Source: GCA-2709075 sp038146865 (GTDB lineage: Bacteria; Pseudomonadota; Alphaproteobacteria; MPNO01; UBA2964). From it: a stretch of DNA of 64,000 nucleotides. Positions 15,996 through 23,695 of this stretch are shown piece by piece. The notes beneath the pieces are model-generated. The model was not told the DNA's origin and did not search any database. It was given only the letters and a program-made list of their open reading frames with translations. The stretch spans positions 1 through 64,000 of the forward strand of contig JAYQSL010000001.1 of NCBI GenBank assembly GCA_038146865.1, given 5' to 3'. A program made the translations under genes and the position numbers. The stretch's first letter is position 1; the number at the start of each line of letters is the position of its first letter.

Positions 15996-16550
15996 TTAAG
16001 TAGCTGCCGACCCAAATCTACGCCCCGTAGAGCCGAACCCCCCACGGCTGCGGCTGGACATCTTGGGAGTGGGTCGACTAGCTGCCGATTTGGAGAGTTT
16101 TGTTTGTCCCGTCCTGGTTCCGGCACTTCTGTTATCTGCAGTTCTAAAAGTACCTGGGTCTCGGCGGGTTTTATATAGCGGCTGGGCAAACCCATACCCC
16201 CTACCGCTCATCATGGACCCCATCATGTATCCCATCATCATCGGCATAAACATTGAGGTTCCATTAGAGGATAATTGCCCCGACTTCTCACATTTATTGA
16301 CGCCAAACTCAGCCTCGCATTGTGAGGCTGATTCGAACTTCGGAGCCACGGTCGCGTGCTGATTCTTAGCGAGTGTAAAGTTTTTCTCGCATTCGGATCG
16401 TGTCATATTAATATCCGCCACGCATTGTCCCAAGCTCTCATAAACTGCACCATCTACTTTGGCCTCTTCACATGCTGAGAGGACCAAAACTCCAGACGCG
16501 ATCACCGCAGTCTTATAAACGTTTTTAAAATGGCTATACTTAGTAGACAT
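15996..16550 (-). CDS. DUF1190 (YgiB-like) lipoprotein
   Basis: 184 residues. The signal peptide ends in a lipobox L-S-A-C (Cys27), so it is probably a lipoprotein. The domain has 'YESLGQCVADINMTRSECEKNFTLAKNQHATVAPKF' and 'SQCEAEFGVNKCE', with conserved paired cysteines, then a Met-rich stretch ('MFMPMMMGYMMGSMMSGRGYG') and a Ser/Arg/Gly-rich tail. This matches DUF1190, represented by E. coli YgiB, which is paired with YgiC. The pairing is retained here. Function is unknown; the envelope location suggests it places or senses the product of the ligase. Confidence 0.87.
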   Translation of the reverse strand: MSTKYSHFKNVYKTAVIASGVLVLSACEEAKVDGAVYESLGQCVADINMTRSECEKNFTLAKNQHATVAPKFESASQCEAEFGVNKCEKSGQLSSNGTSMFMPMMMGYMMGSMMSGRGYGFAQPLYKTRRDPGTFRTADNRSAGTRTGQTKLSKSAASRPTPKMSSRSRGGFGSTGRRFGSAAT

Positions 16551-16573
16551 CTAAAATTCCTAAGTCTTTATTC

Positions 16574-16981
16574 TTAACCTGTCATGCAAGCTGCATTCAA
16601 CAAACCACCTGTTAAAGAAGCGCCGCCCAACCAAATTCCACTGGCTAGTTCGCCATTTTCAATCCGATCAGAAATCTTCGGGATGGGCAACCTAACCAAG
16701 AAAAAAATTAAAACCTGAACGATAATTGCCACCCCTCCCCAGAAAATACATTCAACTAATGATCCCGATTGCTGGATTATAGTAAATAGGGGAAGTGTAA
16801 AGCCCACCAGACTTCCAATCGCCGCAGCAGACGCAGCGGTGTTGTTATCTTTGATAAGAGCTAATTCATTGTGAGGAGTTACCCACATGTAGATAACGAG
16901 GTACGCCAGTATTAGAGCCAAAGAAGTCCCGAAATATGCGAGAAAAGATAGAACTAGATCAATCAATTCAGAGTAAATCAC
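16574..16981 (-). CDS. DUF350 membrane protein (YjfL-like)
   Basis: First gene of the five-gene operon; 135 residues from a GTG start. Four hydrophobic segments are seen (about 7-30, 50-70, 78-98, 110-133), arranged as a duplicated pair, and the sequence carries 'NNTAAS AAAIGSLVGFTLPL'-type glycine/alanine-rich helices and 'ELASGIWLGGASLTGGLLNAACM' typical of DUF350. The family is often encoded with YgiC/YjfC ligases. It is an inner-membrane protein of unknown function. A 23-base gap separates it from the DUF1190 gene. Confidence 0.87.
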   Translation of the reverse strand: MIYSELIDLVLSFLAYFGTSLALILAYLVIYMWVTPHNELALIKDNNTAASAAAIGSLVGFTLPLFTIIQQSGSLVECIFWGGVAIIVQVLIFFLVRLPIPKISDRIENGELASGIWLGGASLTGGLLNAACMTG

Positions 16982-17393
16982 CTACCAACACCTTAAAGTT
17001 TGTGGGTTGTAGCTCAAAGAGAACCTCCTCCATTTTATAGAGTAAAGTTAGAATTAAAACAAAATTTAGATCTTGCTGATATCAGATCCGATAATGATAA
17101 CTGCGGCAACCAACGGCCTAGGGAAGTGAATCCTGTATCCTTGTTAAAGCACGATCGACCCATGACTTAATAATAAGGAGTCTCCCTCGAGGTAATTCCT
17201 CACCGCCTTATATCTTTAATAATTAGGATTCTCGATCAAGATATCCCAAAAAAATATTCGCTCTCTTTTAGATGACTAAGAGCTCGCACTTTAAAACGTT
17301 AATTGACCTTCAAAATTAGATTTGCCCTCCTAATTTGACCAGACTGTCTTCCGGCCAATTATCCGAAAAGTTTTAGGGTGTTCATGCGAGCGT
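16982..17393. other. Intergenic region upstream of the DUF350 operon
   Basis: About 410 bases containing no open frame I can support. It should hold the promoter of the minus-strand operon. No clear promoter hexamers, operator palindrome or riboswitch-like fold was recognised by eye. The small-RNA candidate begins immediately to the right. Confidence 0.4.
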
Positions 17394-17420
17394 AAAAAAA
17401 AGCCCCAGTGTCCTGGGGCT
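17394..17420 (-). terminator. Rho-independent terminator of the small RNA candidate
   Basis: Perfect eight-base stem AGCCCCAG (17401-17408) / CTGGGGCT (17413-17420) with a four-base loop, followed on the minus strand by eight T. No protein gene precedes it on that strand for at least 250 bases, which is why an RNA gene is proposed. Confidence 0.85.
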
Positions 17421-17510
17421 TGAGTTTAGGGAGGTTTACTCGCGGTTCCGAAGTTCAACAGGGAGGTAGAGGCTTCGGGCCACCGCGAGAAGATCAAACG
17501 ATCACTACTT
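17394..17510 (-). ncRNA. Candidate trans-acting small RNA with two CCUCCC motifs
   Basis: Minus-strand transcript candidate. Reading 5' to 3' it has a long hairpin (arms 17473-17489 and 17439-17453: CTCGCGGT pairs perfectly with ACCGCGAG, then a two-base bulge and CTTCGG/CCGAAG), whose 19-base loop exposes CCTCCC (17461-17466). A single-stranded linker contains a second CCTCCC (17429-17434), and a terminator follows. Exposed CCUCC-type anti-Shine-Dalgarno loops plus a terminator are the hallmark of several alphaproteobacterial sRNA groups (suhB-motif/alpha-r14 and 'cuckoo' type). The 5' end is estimated; the promoter is not clear. It lies between divergent genes, pointing away from the MFS gene. 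Confidence 0.65.
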
Positions 17511-17676
17511 TTACTGTTCTGTTAACAAGTTGGATCACAAAATTTTGATTTCCAAATAAAGAAATATGCATTTTACTTAAAGTCTAAAGCTACGAATCAG
17601 ACAGGACCGAGAAGTCTGAGGAGAAGCACTTAGCCCTGTCTTCCTGCTCATCGGTCCCTAGCTAACTGCAAGATAC

Positions 17677-18897
17677 ATGAACCGCGATCGCTTATATTTC
17701 CTTATCCTAAATATTGGTCATTTTTTGGACCATCTATTTACCCTTATTTTTGCCACGGTTGCGGCGCTCGTATTATATCGTGAGTGGAATGTTGGTTATG
17801 CGGAACTAATCGCGTATGCAACACCGGGTTTCTTCGCCTTCGGCCTCTTTTCGTTGCCAGCAGGCTGGCTCGCGGACAGATGGAACCGTGACGGGATGAT
17901 GGTCGTCTTTTTTCTCGGGATTGGACTCGCCTCCATCGCCACAAGTTTCGCCGAAACACCTATTCAGATGGGGATAGGATTATTTGGAATTGGTATTTTT
18001 GCCGCCATATATCATCCAGTGGGACTTGCCATCGTCACCACTAAATGGAGTAACACTGGAGTTCGGATCGCTGTAAATGGCGTATGGGGAAATCTAGGCG
18101 TTGCATCGGCAGCGCTTATTACTGGATATTTGATTGATAATGTTAACTGGCAAATGTCGTTTATTCTCCCCGGAATTCTCTCTATTGGCTTAGGTATCAC
18201 CTACCTCGTTTTGCGCCGCGATGGGATCTGCACCCAAAACGGGACTTCCAAAAAAGCTCCAGATCACACTGTGGCAAACTCACCTCAATATAAAAGCCTT
18301 CTGATTAAAGTATCTATAATTGTCTTTCTCACTACTGCTGTATCTTCAATTATTTTTCAGTCCACAACGTTTGCATTACCAAAAATCTTTGAGGAGCGTT
18401 TACAGGACTTTATTGCTGGAGATAAAATTGCGACGACTATCGGAATTATGGCCTTTCTTGTTTTTGCGGCAGCCTCATTGGCGCAGTTAATTGTTGGATT
18501 CGTTTTGGATCGGTTTGGCCCACGTTCAGTCTTTATATTCCTTGCTGGTATCCAGGTCATCTTTTTCTCTATGATGCCAGGTTTATTCGGAGGCTTTGCA
18601 CTATCAGTTTCACTAGGATTCATGCTTGGCGCGTTCGGACAAATCCCGATTAATGATTACATGATAGGAAAGACCGCCGCCGGCCCCTACAAAGCTCGAA
18701 TTTTTGGTGTGCGTTACGTTGTCAGTTTTTCCGTCCTCGCGGCAACGCTGCCATTAATTGCTTTCATATATCATAACTGGGGTTTTGATACGCTTTTCCG
18801 CCTGCTGGCCGTCTCGGCTTCGATTATACTCTTAGCGGTGCTACTCCTACCCAAGACACTCCCTCAGCCGGAGACATCCCCGGTTCTCAAGAATTGA
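17677..18897 (+). CDS. MFS transporter
   Basis: 406 residues with about 12 membrane helices. The MFS motif A 'GWLADRWNRD' lies after helix 2 (near residues 66-75) and a related 'GFVLDRFGPRS' follows helix 8. 'AIYHPVGLAIVT' in helix 4 resembles the fosmidomycin-resistance (Fsr) and related DHA1 efflux/uptake subfamily. Substrate unknown. The upstream region (17511-17676) has no evident regulator, and no close downstream partner exists. Confidence 0.88.
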   Translation: MNRDRLYFLILNIGHFLDHLFTLIFATVAALVLYREWNVGYAELIAYATPGFFAFGLFSLPAGWLADRWNRDGMMVVFFLGIGLASIATSFAETPIQMGIGLFGIGIFAAIYHPVGLAIVTTKWSNTGVRIAVNGVWGNLGVASAALITGYLIDNVNWQMSFILPGILSIGLGITYLVLRRDGICTQNGTSKKAPDHTVANSPQYKSLLIKVSIIVFLTTAVSSIIFQSTTFALPKIFEERLQDFIAGDKIATTIGIMAFLVFAAASLAQLIVGFVLDRFGPRSVFIFLAGIQVIFFSMMPGLFGGFALSVSLGFMLGAFGQIPINDYMIGKTAAGPYKARIFGVRYVVSFSVLAATLPLIAFIYHNWGFDTLFRLLAVSASIILLAVLLLPKTLPQPETSPVLKN

Positions 18898-19201
18898 AGG
18901 TCTCTGGAACCCCAATTTTCTCCGAAAAACCGGTTGATATGTGACTACCAAATTACTTCTTAAAAGGCCGTAAACCACAATGAAATTCCGAGGTTTTAAT
19001 TCATAGGCATAGATTAAAGGCAGATGTCGAAAAGACCCCGATACGAATGTCTGAGCAGTTCCCGAGGCCCTTCGTTTAAGGTTAAGAGACTAAATCACGG
19101 CCTGCGAATCCAGAACGAGTGAAGATGTCGCATTTTTCTAGCTTAAAAAGATTTTTATAATTAACTTTGTTATCAGGATGATTTTTAAAGGACTCTTGAT
19201 C
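18898..19201. other. Intergenic region, nothing recognised
   Basis: About 300 bases between the MFS gene and the cytochrome c556 gene. It is AT-rich near its right end and presumably carries the promoter of the cytochrome-multicopper oxidase group. I see no gene, terminator or repeat in it. Confidence 0.4.
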
Positions 19202-19657
19202 ATGCCATACCCGAGTTTCAAAATTCTTTTTTGTTTTTCTGTTATGTTGTTGGCATTAATTGGCTCTCTTGCATTTGCCCATGACGGGGTGAAGAATAAA
19301 GACGTTCAGGCAAGAATGGTCCTGATGTCCAATATGGCGTCAAATATGAAAGTCATTGGTAAGATGGCTAGAAATCCTGCTGAATTTGACAGAAAAAGGG
19401 CAGAGGAAGCACTCTTAGAAATTGCTAGGCTCTCGGAGCAAACACCTGACGCTTTTAAAAAAGAAGCTAACGACCCAAAGTCTGAGGCAAAAGCCGAAAT
19501 CTGGACTGATTTCGATAACTTCAAAAAACTCTCAGAAAATTTGATGGTTGACGCAAAAAGTTTAGCAGGCTCAGTTAAAATTTCTCAGAATTTACGCCCG
19601 GCCCTGATTAAACTCTCAAAATCGTGTAAGGGATGCCACTCTAAATTCAGAGAATAA
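19202..19657 (+). CDS. Cytochrome c556/c'-type monoheme protein
   Basis: 151 residues from ATG 19202, chosen for the AAAGGA upstream (an ATG at 19178 is possible). Signal peptide about 1-28 ending 'AFAHDG'. The mature protein is a four-helix bundle with the single heme site C-K-G-C-H at the extreme C-terminus ('SCKGCHSKFRE'), the hallmark of the c556/c' class. It is a periplasmic electron carrier. It lies 16 bases from the diheme cytochrome gene, so the two are likely co-transcribed with the multicopper oxidase. Confidence 0.92.
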   Translation: MPYPSFKILFCFSVMLLALIGSLAFAHDGVKNKDVQARMVLMSNMASNMKVIGKMARNPAEFDRKRAEEALLEIARLSEQTPDAFKKEANDPKSEAKAEIWTDFDNFKKLSENLMVDAKSLAGSVKISQNLRPALIKLSKSCKGCHSKFRE

Positions 19658-19673
19658 TTAACGTTTTGCCTCA

Positions 19674-20546
19674 ATGGATTCATCCGCAACTATCAACAAT
19701 CTCGTTTTCGGTCTTTTTGTTTTAGGTGCACTTAGCCTATTAAGTTTCATACCACCTGCTGATGCTCAGCAGAACAAAATGCGCGAGGTGCGAGGAGATC
19801 CGAAAAACGGGGCCTATGTGTTTAGGGCCGCTGGCTGCAATAGCTGCCACTTGGGAAAAGACAAAGGACTAAAAAATAACCTTTCAGGGGGCGAAGAATT
19901 CAAAACGCCCTTCGGTATATTTTATGCCCCGAATGTCTCAATGAGTGAGAAGTACGGTATTGGGAAATGGACTTACTCTGACTTTTATAGATCCCTAAAA
20001 TCGGGAGTAAATCCTGAGGGTAAGCATTACTACCCTGCTTTTCCTTACACCTCTTACTCGAAAATTAAAGAGGAAGATATCGCTGATCTCTGGGCGTTTT
20101 GGCAAACTCTACCGGCAGTGGAAATCCCAAGCAAACCCCACGATATCAAATTTCCATTCAATTACCGATGGTCCCTGGGCATATGGAAAACATTGTTCTG
20201 GGATAAGAGGCATGTCGTCGGGGACGGCAGAGCACGATCCACATACCTTGTTGAAGCCTTGGGGCACTGCGCTGAATGCCACACCAGCAGGAATCAATTT
20301 GGCGCTCTAAACCGAGACAAATGGATGAGGGGCGGTTCAAACCCAAGCGGGAAGGGAAATATCCCGAGCATCCATCCAAAAGACTTAAAGTGGAGTAAAA
20401 AAGATATCATCGAATATCTGACGACAGGCCTAACTCCAGAGTTTGATGTAGCTGGCGGTCAGATGGTCTCGGTAATCAAAAACACTTCAAAACTTACTCT
20501 AGAGGATAAAACACTTATTGCAGAATATCTCTTCAATCTTCGATAA
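19674..20546 (+). CDS. Periplasmic diheme cytochrome c
   Basis: 290 residues; N-terminal hydrophobic leader about 8-31 (ending 'PADAQQ'). Two c-type heme sites: C-N-S-C-H (55-59) and C-A-E-C-H (199-203), each within a cytochrome-c fold, with candidate Met ligands in 'APNVSM' and 'GGQMVS'. The arrangement resembles the cytochrome subunits of periplasmic alcohol and sugar dehydrogenases and other cytochrome c class I diheme proteins. Here no dehydrogenase is adjacent; the next gene is a multicopper oxidase, suggesting electron transfer between them. Confidence 0.9.
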   Translation: MDSSATINNLVFGLFVLGALSLLSFIPPADAQQNKMREVRGDPKNGAYVFRAAGCNSCHLGKDKGLKNNLSGGEEFKTPFGIFYAPNVSMSEKYGIGKWTYSDFYRSLKSGVNPEGKHYYPAFPYTSYSKIKEEDIADLWAFWQTLPAVEIPSKPHDIKFPFNYRWSLGIWKTLFWDKRHVVGDGRARSTYLVEALGHCAECHTSRNQFGALNRDKWMRGGSNPSGKGNIPSIHPKDLKWSKKDIIEYLTTGLTPEFDVAGGQMVSVIKNTSKLTLEDKTLIAEYLFNLR

Positions 20547-20607
20547 CAAACTTTAGAGTCTGGAATTTAATTCGATAAAACACTATCGGCCTTCGGAAGA
20601 CATTCAC

Positions 20608-21990
20608 ATGACATCTCGTAGAACTTTTCTTAAATCTTCCGCAGCAACTGCTCTGCTAAGTTTAACTTCATTTCCGGCAAAGCCACAGGAAAAACAAAGG
20701 ACCTATTCACTTGTGGCAAGAGAGGCCGCGCATGCATTCGATGGGGCCACAAAATCTGATCTATGGCTTTATAATAGCCGCTGTCCAGGACCTACGATAT
20801 CAGCGAAACAAGGCGACACGTTAACCATAAATTTCAAAAATTATTTGAAAGAGCCAACAACCATTCACTGGCATGGGATCCGAAACCTTAACTCGATGGA
20901 TGGAGTCCCTGATTTAACTCAACCTCCAATTGAACCCGGGGAGAGCTTTGTTTACCAATTCCCGTTGAGAGATGCGGGAACCTTTTGGTACCACGCCCAC
21001 AACAAAGCATGGGAACAGGTAGCAAGAGGATTATACGGTCCGTTAATTGTACAACCCTCAATCCCGGCACCAATGAACCGCGATATTGCGATCGTCGCCG
21101 ATGATTGGTTGTTGAGAGAAGATTTACAGATTCATGAGAACACCTTGGGAAATCTGCATGACTGGTCGCATGCTGGTAGGCTCGGGAACAGCCTAACCAT
21201 AAATGGTAGGTTTTTGCCGAAGATAAAAATTCCGCACAGCGGTCCAACCCGGCTGCGCGTGATAAACGCAGCCAATGCACGCCCTTTTGTCTTTAAGATC
21301 AAAGGCGATACGGAAATTAAAATTATAGCGGTAGATGGCTCACCCTGTTCCCATTTTGTACCAGAAAAAATCACGGTTGGTCCCGGACAAAGGGTAGATC
21401 TTTTTACTGAAGACTGCTCCAAACTCGAGGAGCTCCAGGAAGTCAGCACAGGTCAAGCTTATGTAGCCGCAAACTTTATAAGAGGCCCCGCTAACGCCGA
21501 TAATAGGAAATGGAGCCAGAGTGAAACGCCTTATTACTCCTTTCCAAACATAAAAGATGCCAAGCTCATCTCGATCCGCATGCAAGGGGGAGCAATGGGA
21601 AACCTCGGAAGTGCCGAATTCGCTGGGCAAATCATTCCATTGCGGGAATTAGCAATGAAGGAGTCCAAACTTTGGGCTTTTAATGGAAAAATCGGTGGGT
21701 ACACCCTAAATTTAGCTGAAGTTTCTGTTGGGGATACAGTCAAATTAGATGTTTGGAATGATAGTGCGTGGCCCCATGCGATGCATCTGCATGGGCATCA
21801 TTTCTGGGTTGACTCTAAAGAATTCGGTTTGACGGCAAGACAAATGCTTCGCGATACATACCTGATGCAACCTGGTGAGCGTGCCACCCTAGTATTCATT
21901 GCCGATAATCCGGGTCAGTGGCTATTTCATTGCCACATGTTGGAACATCATGCGGCAGGAATGGGCGGAGTTATCTCTGTTAGAATTTAA
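20608..21990 (+). CDS. Multicopper oxidase, Tat-exported
   Basis: 460 residues, three-cupredoxin-domain size. Twin-arginine leader 'TSRRTFLKSSA' at the N-terminus. All copper motifs are intact: HWHG (87-90), WYHAH (127-131), 'HAMHLHGHHF' near 395 and HCHMLEHHAAGM (441-452), giving the type 1 site Cys442, His447 and Met452 and the trinuclear cluster histidines. Relatives include CueO/CopA-type cuprous oxidases and laccases. A CueO-type Met-rich insert is not obvious. It follows two cytochrome genes, so it may oxidise a periplasmic substrate or act as an oxidase taking electrons from them; the direction is not determinable. Confidence 0.92.
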   Translation: MTSRRTFLKSSAATALLSLTSFPAKPQEKQRTYSLVAREAAHAFDGATKSDLWLYNSRCPGPTISAKQGDTLTINFKNYLKEPTTIHWHGIRNLNSMDGVPDLTQPPIEPGESFVYQFPLRDAGTFWYHAHNKAWEQVARGLYGPLIVQPSIPAPMNRDIAIVADDWLLREDLQIHENTLGNLHDWSHAGRLGNSLTINGRFLPKIKIPHSGPTRLRVINAANARPFVFKIKGDTEIKIIAVDGSPCSHFVPEKITVGPGQRVDLFTEDCSKLEELQEVSTGQAYVAANFIRGPANADNRKWSQSETPYYSFPNIKDAKLISIRMQGGAMGNLGSAEFAGQIIPLRELAMKESKLWAFNGKIGGYTLNLAEVSVGDTVKLDVWNDSAWPHAMHLHGHHFWVDSKEFGLTARQMLRDTYLMQPGERATLVFIADNPGQWLFHCHMLEHHAAGMGGVISVRI

Positions 21991-22285
21991 GGCGTTTAAA
22001 TATCAACCACAAAACTCTTTAACAACTTCGAGGGCTTTGGCCAAAGCCGCTCCGGGAGGCTCCCGATCGGCGGCGGCCATATTTTTGGAAACTAGATTTA
22101 AAGATTGCCGCCCAGCCATTGGTTTTTTTAAATCATCGACCTATTCCCATTCTTTTAGTTGACTTATGCCTGTCAAAGGCATTTTCACAGTGTATTGTTA
22201 TTTGAGCAAAGGGCTAAAGCCGAGGCTATAAATAAACACTAAATGTAAGCGCACATTGTGCGACTGGTTTTGGGAAACAGGAAAT

Positions 22286-22534
22286 ATGGATCAAAAATAT
22301 GTTTTGGCGCATTTCGAGGAACTTGAAGAGGAGTTAAGGGCCGCGGCTTACGATAAGGCGCAAAACCTTGCTTTAAAATTTCTCGAAATTGAAGAGGTCC
22401 AATTTTGGGAAGACATCCCAAAAGAGCAGAAAGAGAAATGGGCTACCTTTTGCAGAGCACTCGACGACAAAAAACTACTCACTTCGGGGTGCTGGTATCT
22501 GAACACTGTGATGCGAGGCGGAGAGGTGCAATAA
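22286..22534 (+). CDS. Small hypothetical protein
   Basis: 82 residues from ATG 22286, with AGGAA upstream. Mainly alpha-helical and acidic at the N-terminus ('HFEELEEELRAAAYDKAQNLALKFLEIEEVQFW'). It has no leader peptide, so it is cytoplasmic. I do not recognise a family. It lies between the multicopper oxidase and the YHYH-domain gene on the same strand, with gaps of about 295 and 108 bases, so membership of the same operon is doubtful. Confidence 0.55.
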   Translation: MDQKYVLAHFEELEEELRAAAYDKAQNLALKFLEIEEVQFWEDIPKEQKEKWATFCRALDDKKLLTSGCWYLNTVMRGGEVQ

Positions 22535-22642
22535 ACGCCTGATCTTGAAAAACTTGAATTCATGAGACCCTCCTCCGCCATTGAATTAAATCAAATTCAA
22601 AATCATCACGCTTTTAACCCCAAAAACTCCTGGTGAACGACT

Positions 22643-23407
22643 ATGAGACTGAGATTTCCAATTGTTCTATCAGCGTTTCTGCTCATTCCTGAACCATCAG
22701 CAGCGCAGGAAGCGTCTTTTTTCAAAATGTTTGTTGACGGCGATAACCGTTGTTTCAAGAGCAACGGGATTCCAAACCATGAAGTTGGTGAGTTTCCCAC
22801 CAGAGGTAATCCACACTCTATCTCTTCTCAAGCAATCGAGGTTTGTGTGCCCAGAAAACCAGTGAAGCATATTACCTCTCAAAAGATACGGGGGATTATT
22901 GGAATTGCTCTAAATGGAATCTTGTTTAGACCAAATACAGCAGGTTTTTGGGATCCATCAGCTCGTCGGCAGCACAGTCGTCACGGTGATCAAAATTGGA
23001 GTGTGGATATATTTGGACTACGGGGTAGGTTGGGCCTTGACTTCAATAATGCCCATGTAGGCCGAGGTGGCATGTATCATTATCATGGTATCCCTACGGG
23101 ATTAATTAGAAAAATCAAAACAAGCCTGGTGGGCTATGCCGGAGATGGATTTGAAATTCATTACTTAGGAGATCAAGTTTCATCGGGTTGGAAACTCAAA
23201 TCGGGTTTTAGAAAAGACGGACCTATGGGCACTTTCGATGGTATGTTTAACGAAGATTATCACTTCGTAGGCGGTAAAAATACGCTTGATAAATGTAATG
23301 GCGGCAATCTCAACGGTAGATATGTTTACTTTATAACAAATACTTACCCATTTGTTCCGCGATGTCTTTATGGAGAAGTCAGCGACGACTTTAATAGAAG
23401 CAGATAA
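22643..23407 (+). CDS. YHYH-domain exported protein
   Basis: 254 residues. Signal peptide about 1-22 (ending 'SAAQEA'). The YHYH domain is evident: 'GIALNGILFRPNTAGFWDP' followed by 'LDFNNAHVGRGGMYHYHGIP' with the Tyr-His-Tyr-His at 145-148, and later 'GYAGDGFEIHY'. The family is widespread in periplasmic and secreted proteins; the clustered His suggests metal binding, but no reaction is established. The final part contains a Cys pair ('DKCNGGNLNGRYVYF' and 'FVPRCLYGE') that may form a disulfide. Location next to the multicopper oxidase suggests a link to metal or redox chemistry. Confidence 0.88.
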   Translation: MRLRFPIVLSAFLLIPEPSAAQEASFFKMFVDGDNRCFKSNGIPNHEVGEFPTRGNPHSISSQAIEVCVPRKPVKHITSQKIRGIIGIALNGILFRPNTAGFWDPSARRQHSRHGDQNWSVDIFGLRGRLGLDFNNAHVGRGGMYHYHGIPTGLIRKIKTSLVGYAGDGFEIHYLGDQVSSGWKLKSGFRKDGPMGTFDGMFNEDYHFVGGKNTLDKCNGGNLNGRYVYFITNTYPFVPRCLYGEVSDDFNRSR

Positions 23408-23420
23408 AGGTGCCTTCCCA

Positions 23421-23582
23421 ATGAATGAAAGCTTGATCCTCAATGTTGAATGCCTCGTGTGTGGAGAGGTAACAGCTCTCAACCTACTGCCAGATGGAAC
23501 TACCGTCTGCTCATGTCCCTCCCACCGGAAATTCAAGAAAAACAAAATTGAAGATTTAGAGAAATGGTTGCCAATAGACTAA
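23421..23582 (+). CDS. Very small Cys-rich protein
   Basis: 53 residues if started at ATG 23421; an upstream start overlapping the YHYH gene is possible. The motif C-L-V-C (residues 10-13) and C-S-C further on ('TTVCSCPSHRKFKKNK') look like a small zinc-ribbon-like fold. A basic patch follows the second cysteine pair. Immediately downstream of the YHYH gene on the same strand. Unrecognised family. Confidence 0.45.
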   Translation: MNESLILNVECLVCGEVTALNLLPDGTTVCSCPSHRKFKKNKIEDLEKWLPID

Positions 23583-23695
23583 GGAACAAAACGAATAAGA
23601 GTTTGATATTTAGGCGCCCAATCCCCTTGTTCCTAGCATAGGAAAATAAGACACTGGAAAGTGAAAGTGTTCCCCCTCGAACATGGAGGTCCGAT

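Noticed and set aside
22003..22119. Minus-strand 38-codon frame 'MAGRQSLNLVSKNMAAAD...' converging on the multicopper oxidase gene
   Set aside because: No Shine-Dalgarno or known family; contains a perfect GGCTTTGGCCAAAGCC palindrome, which may explain the unusual composition.
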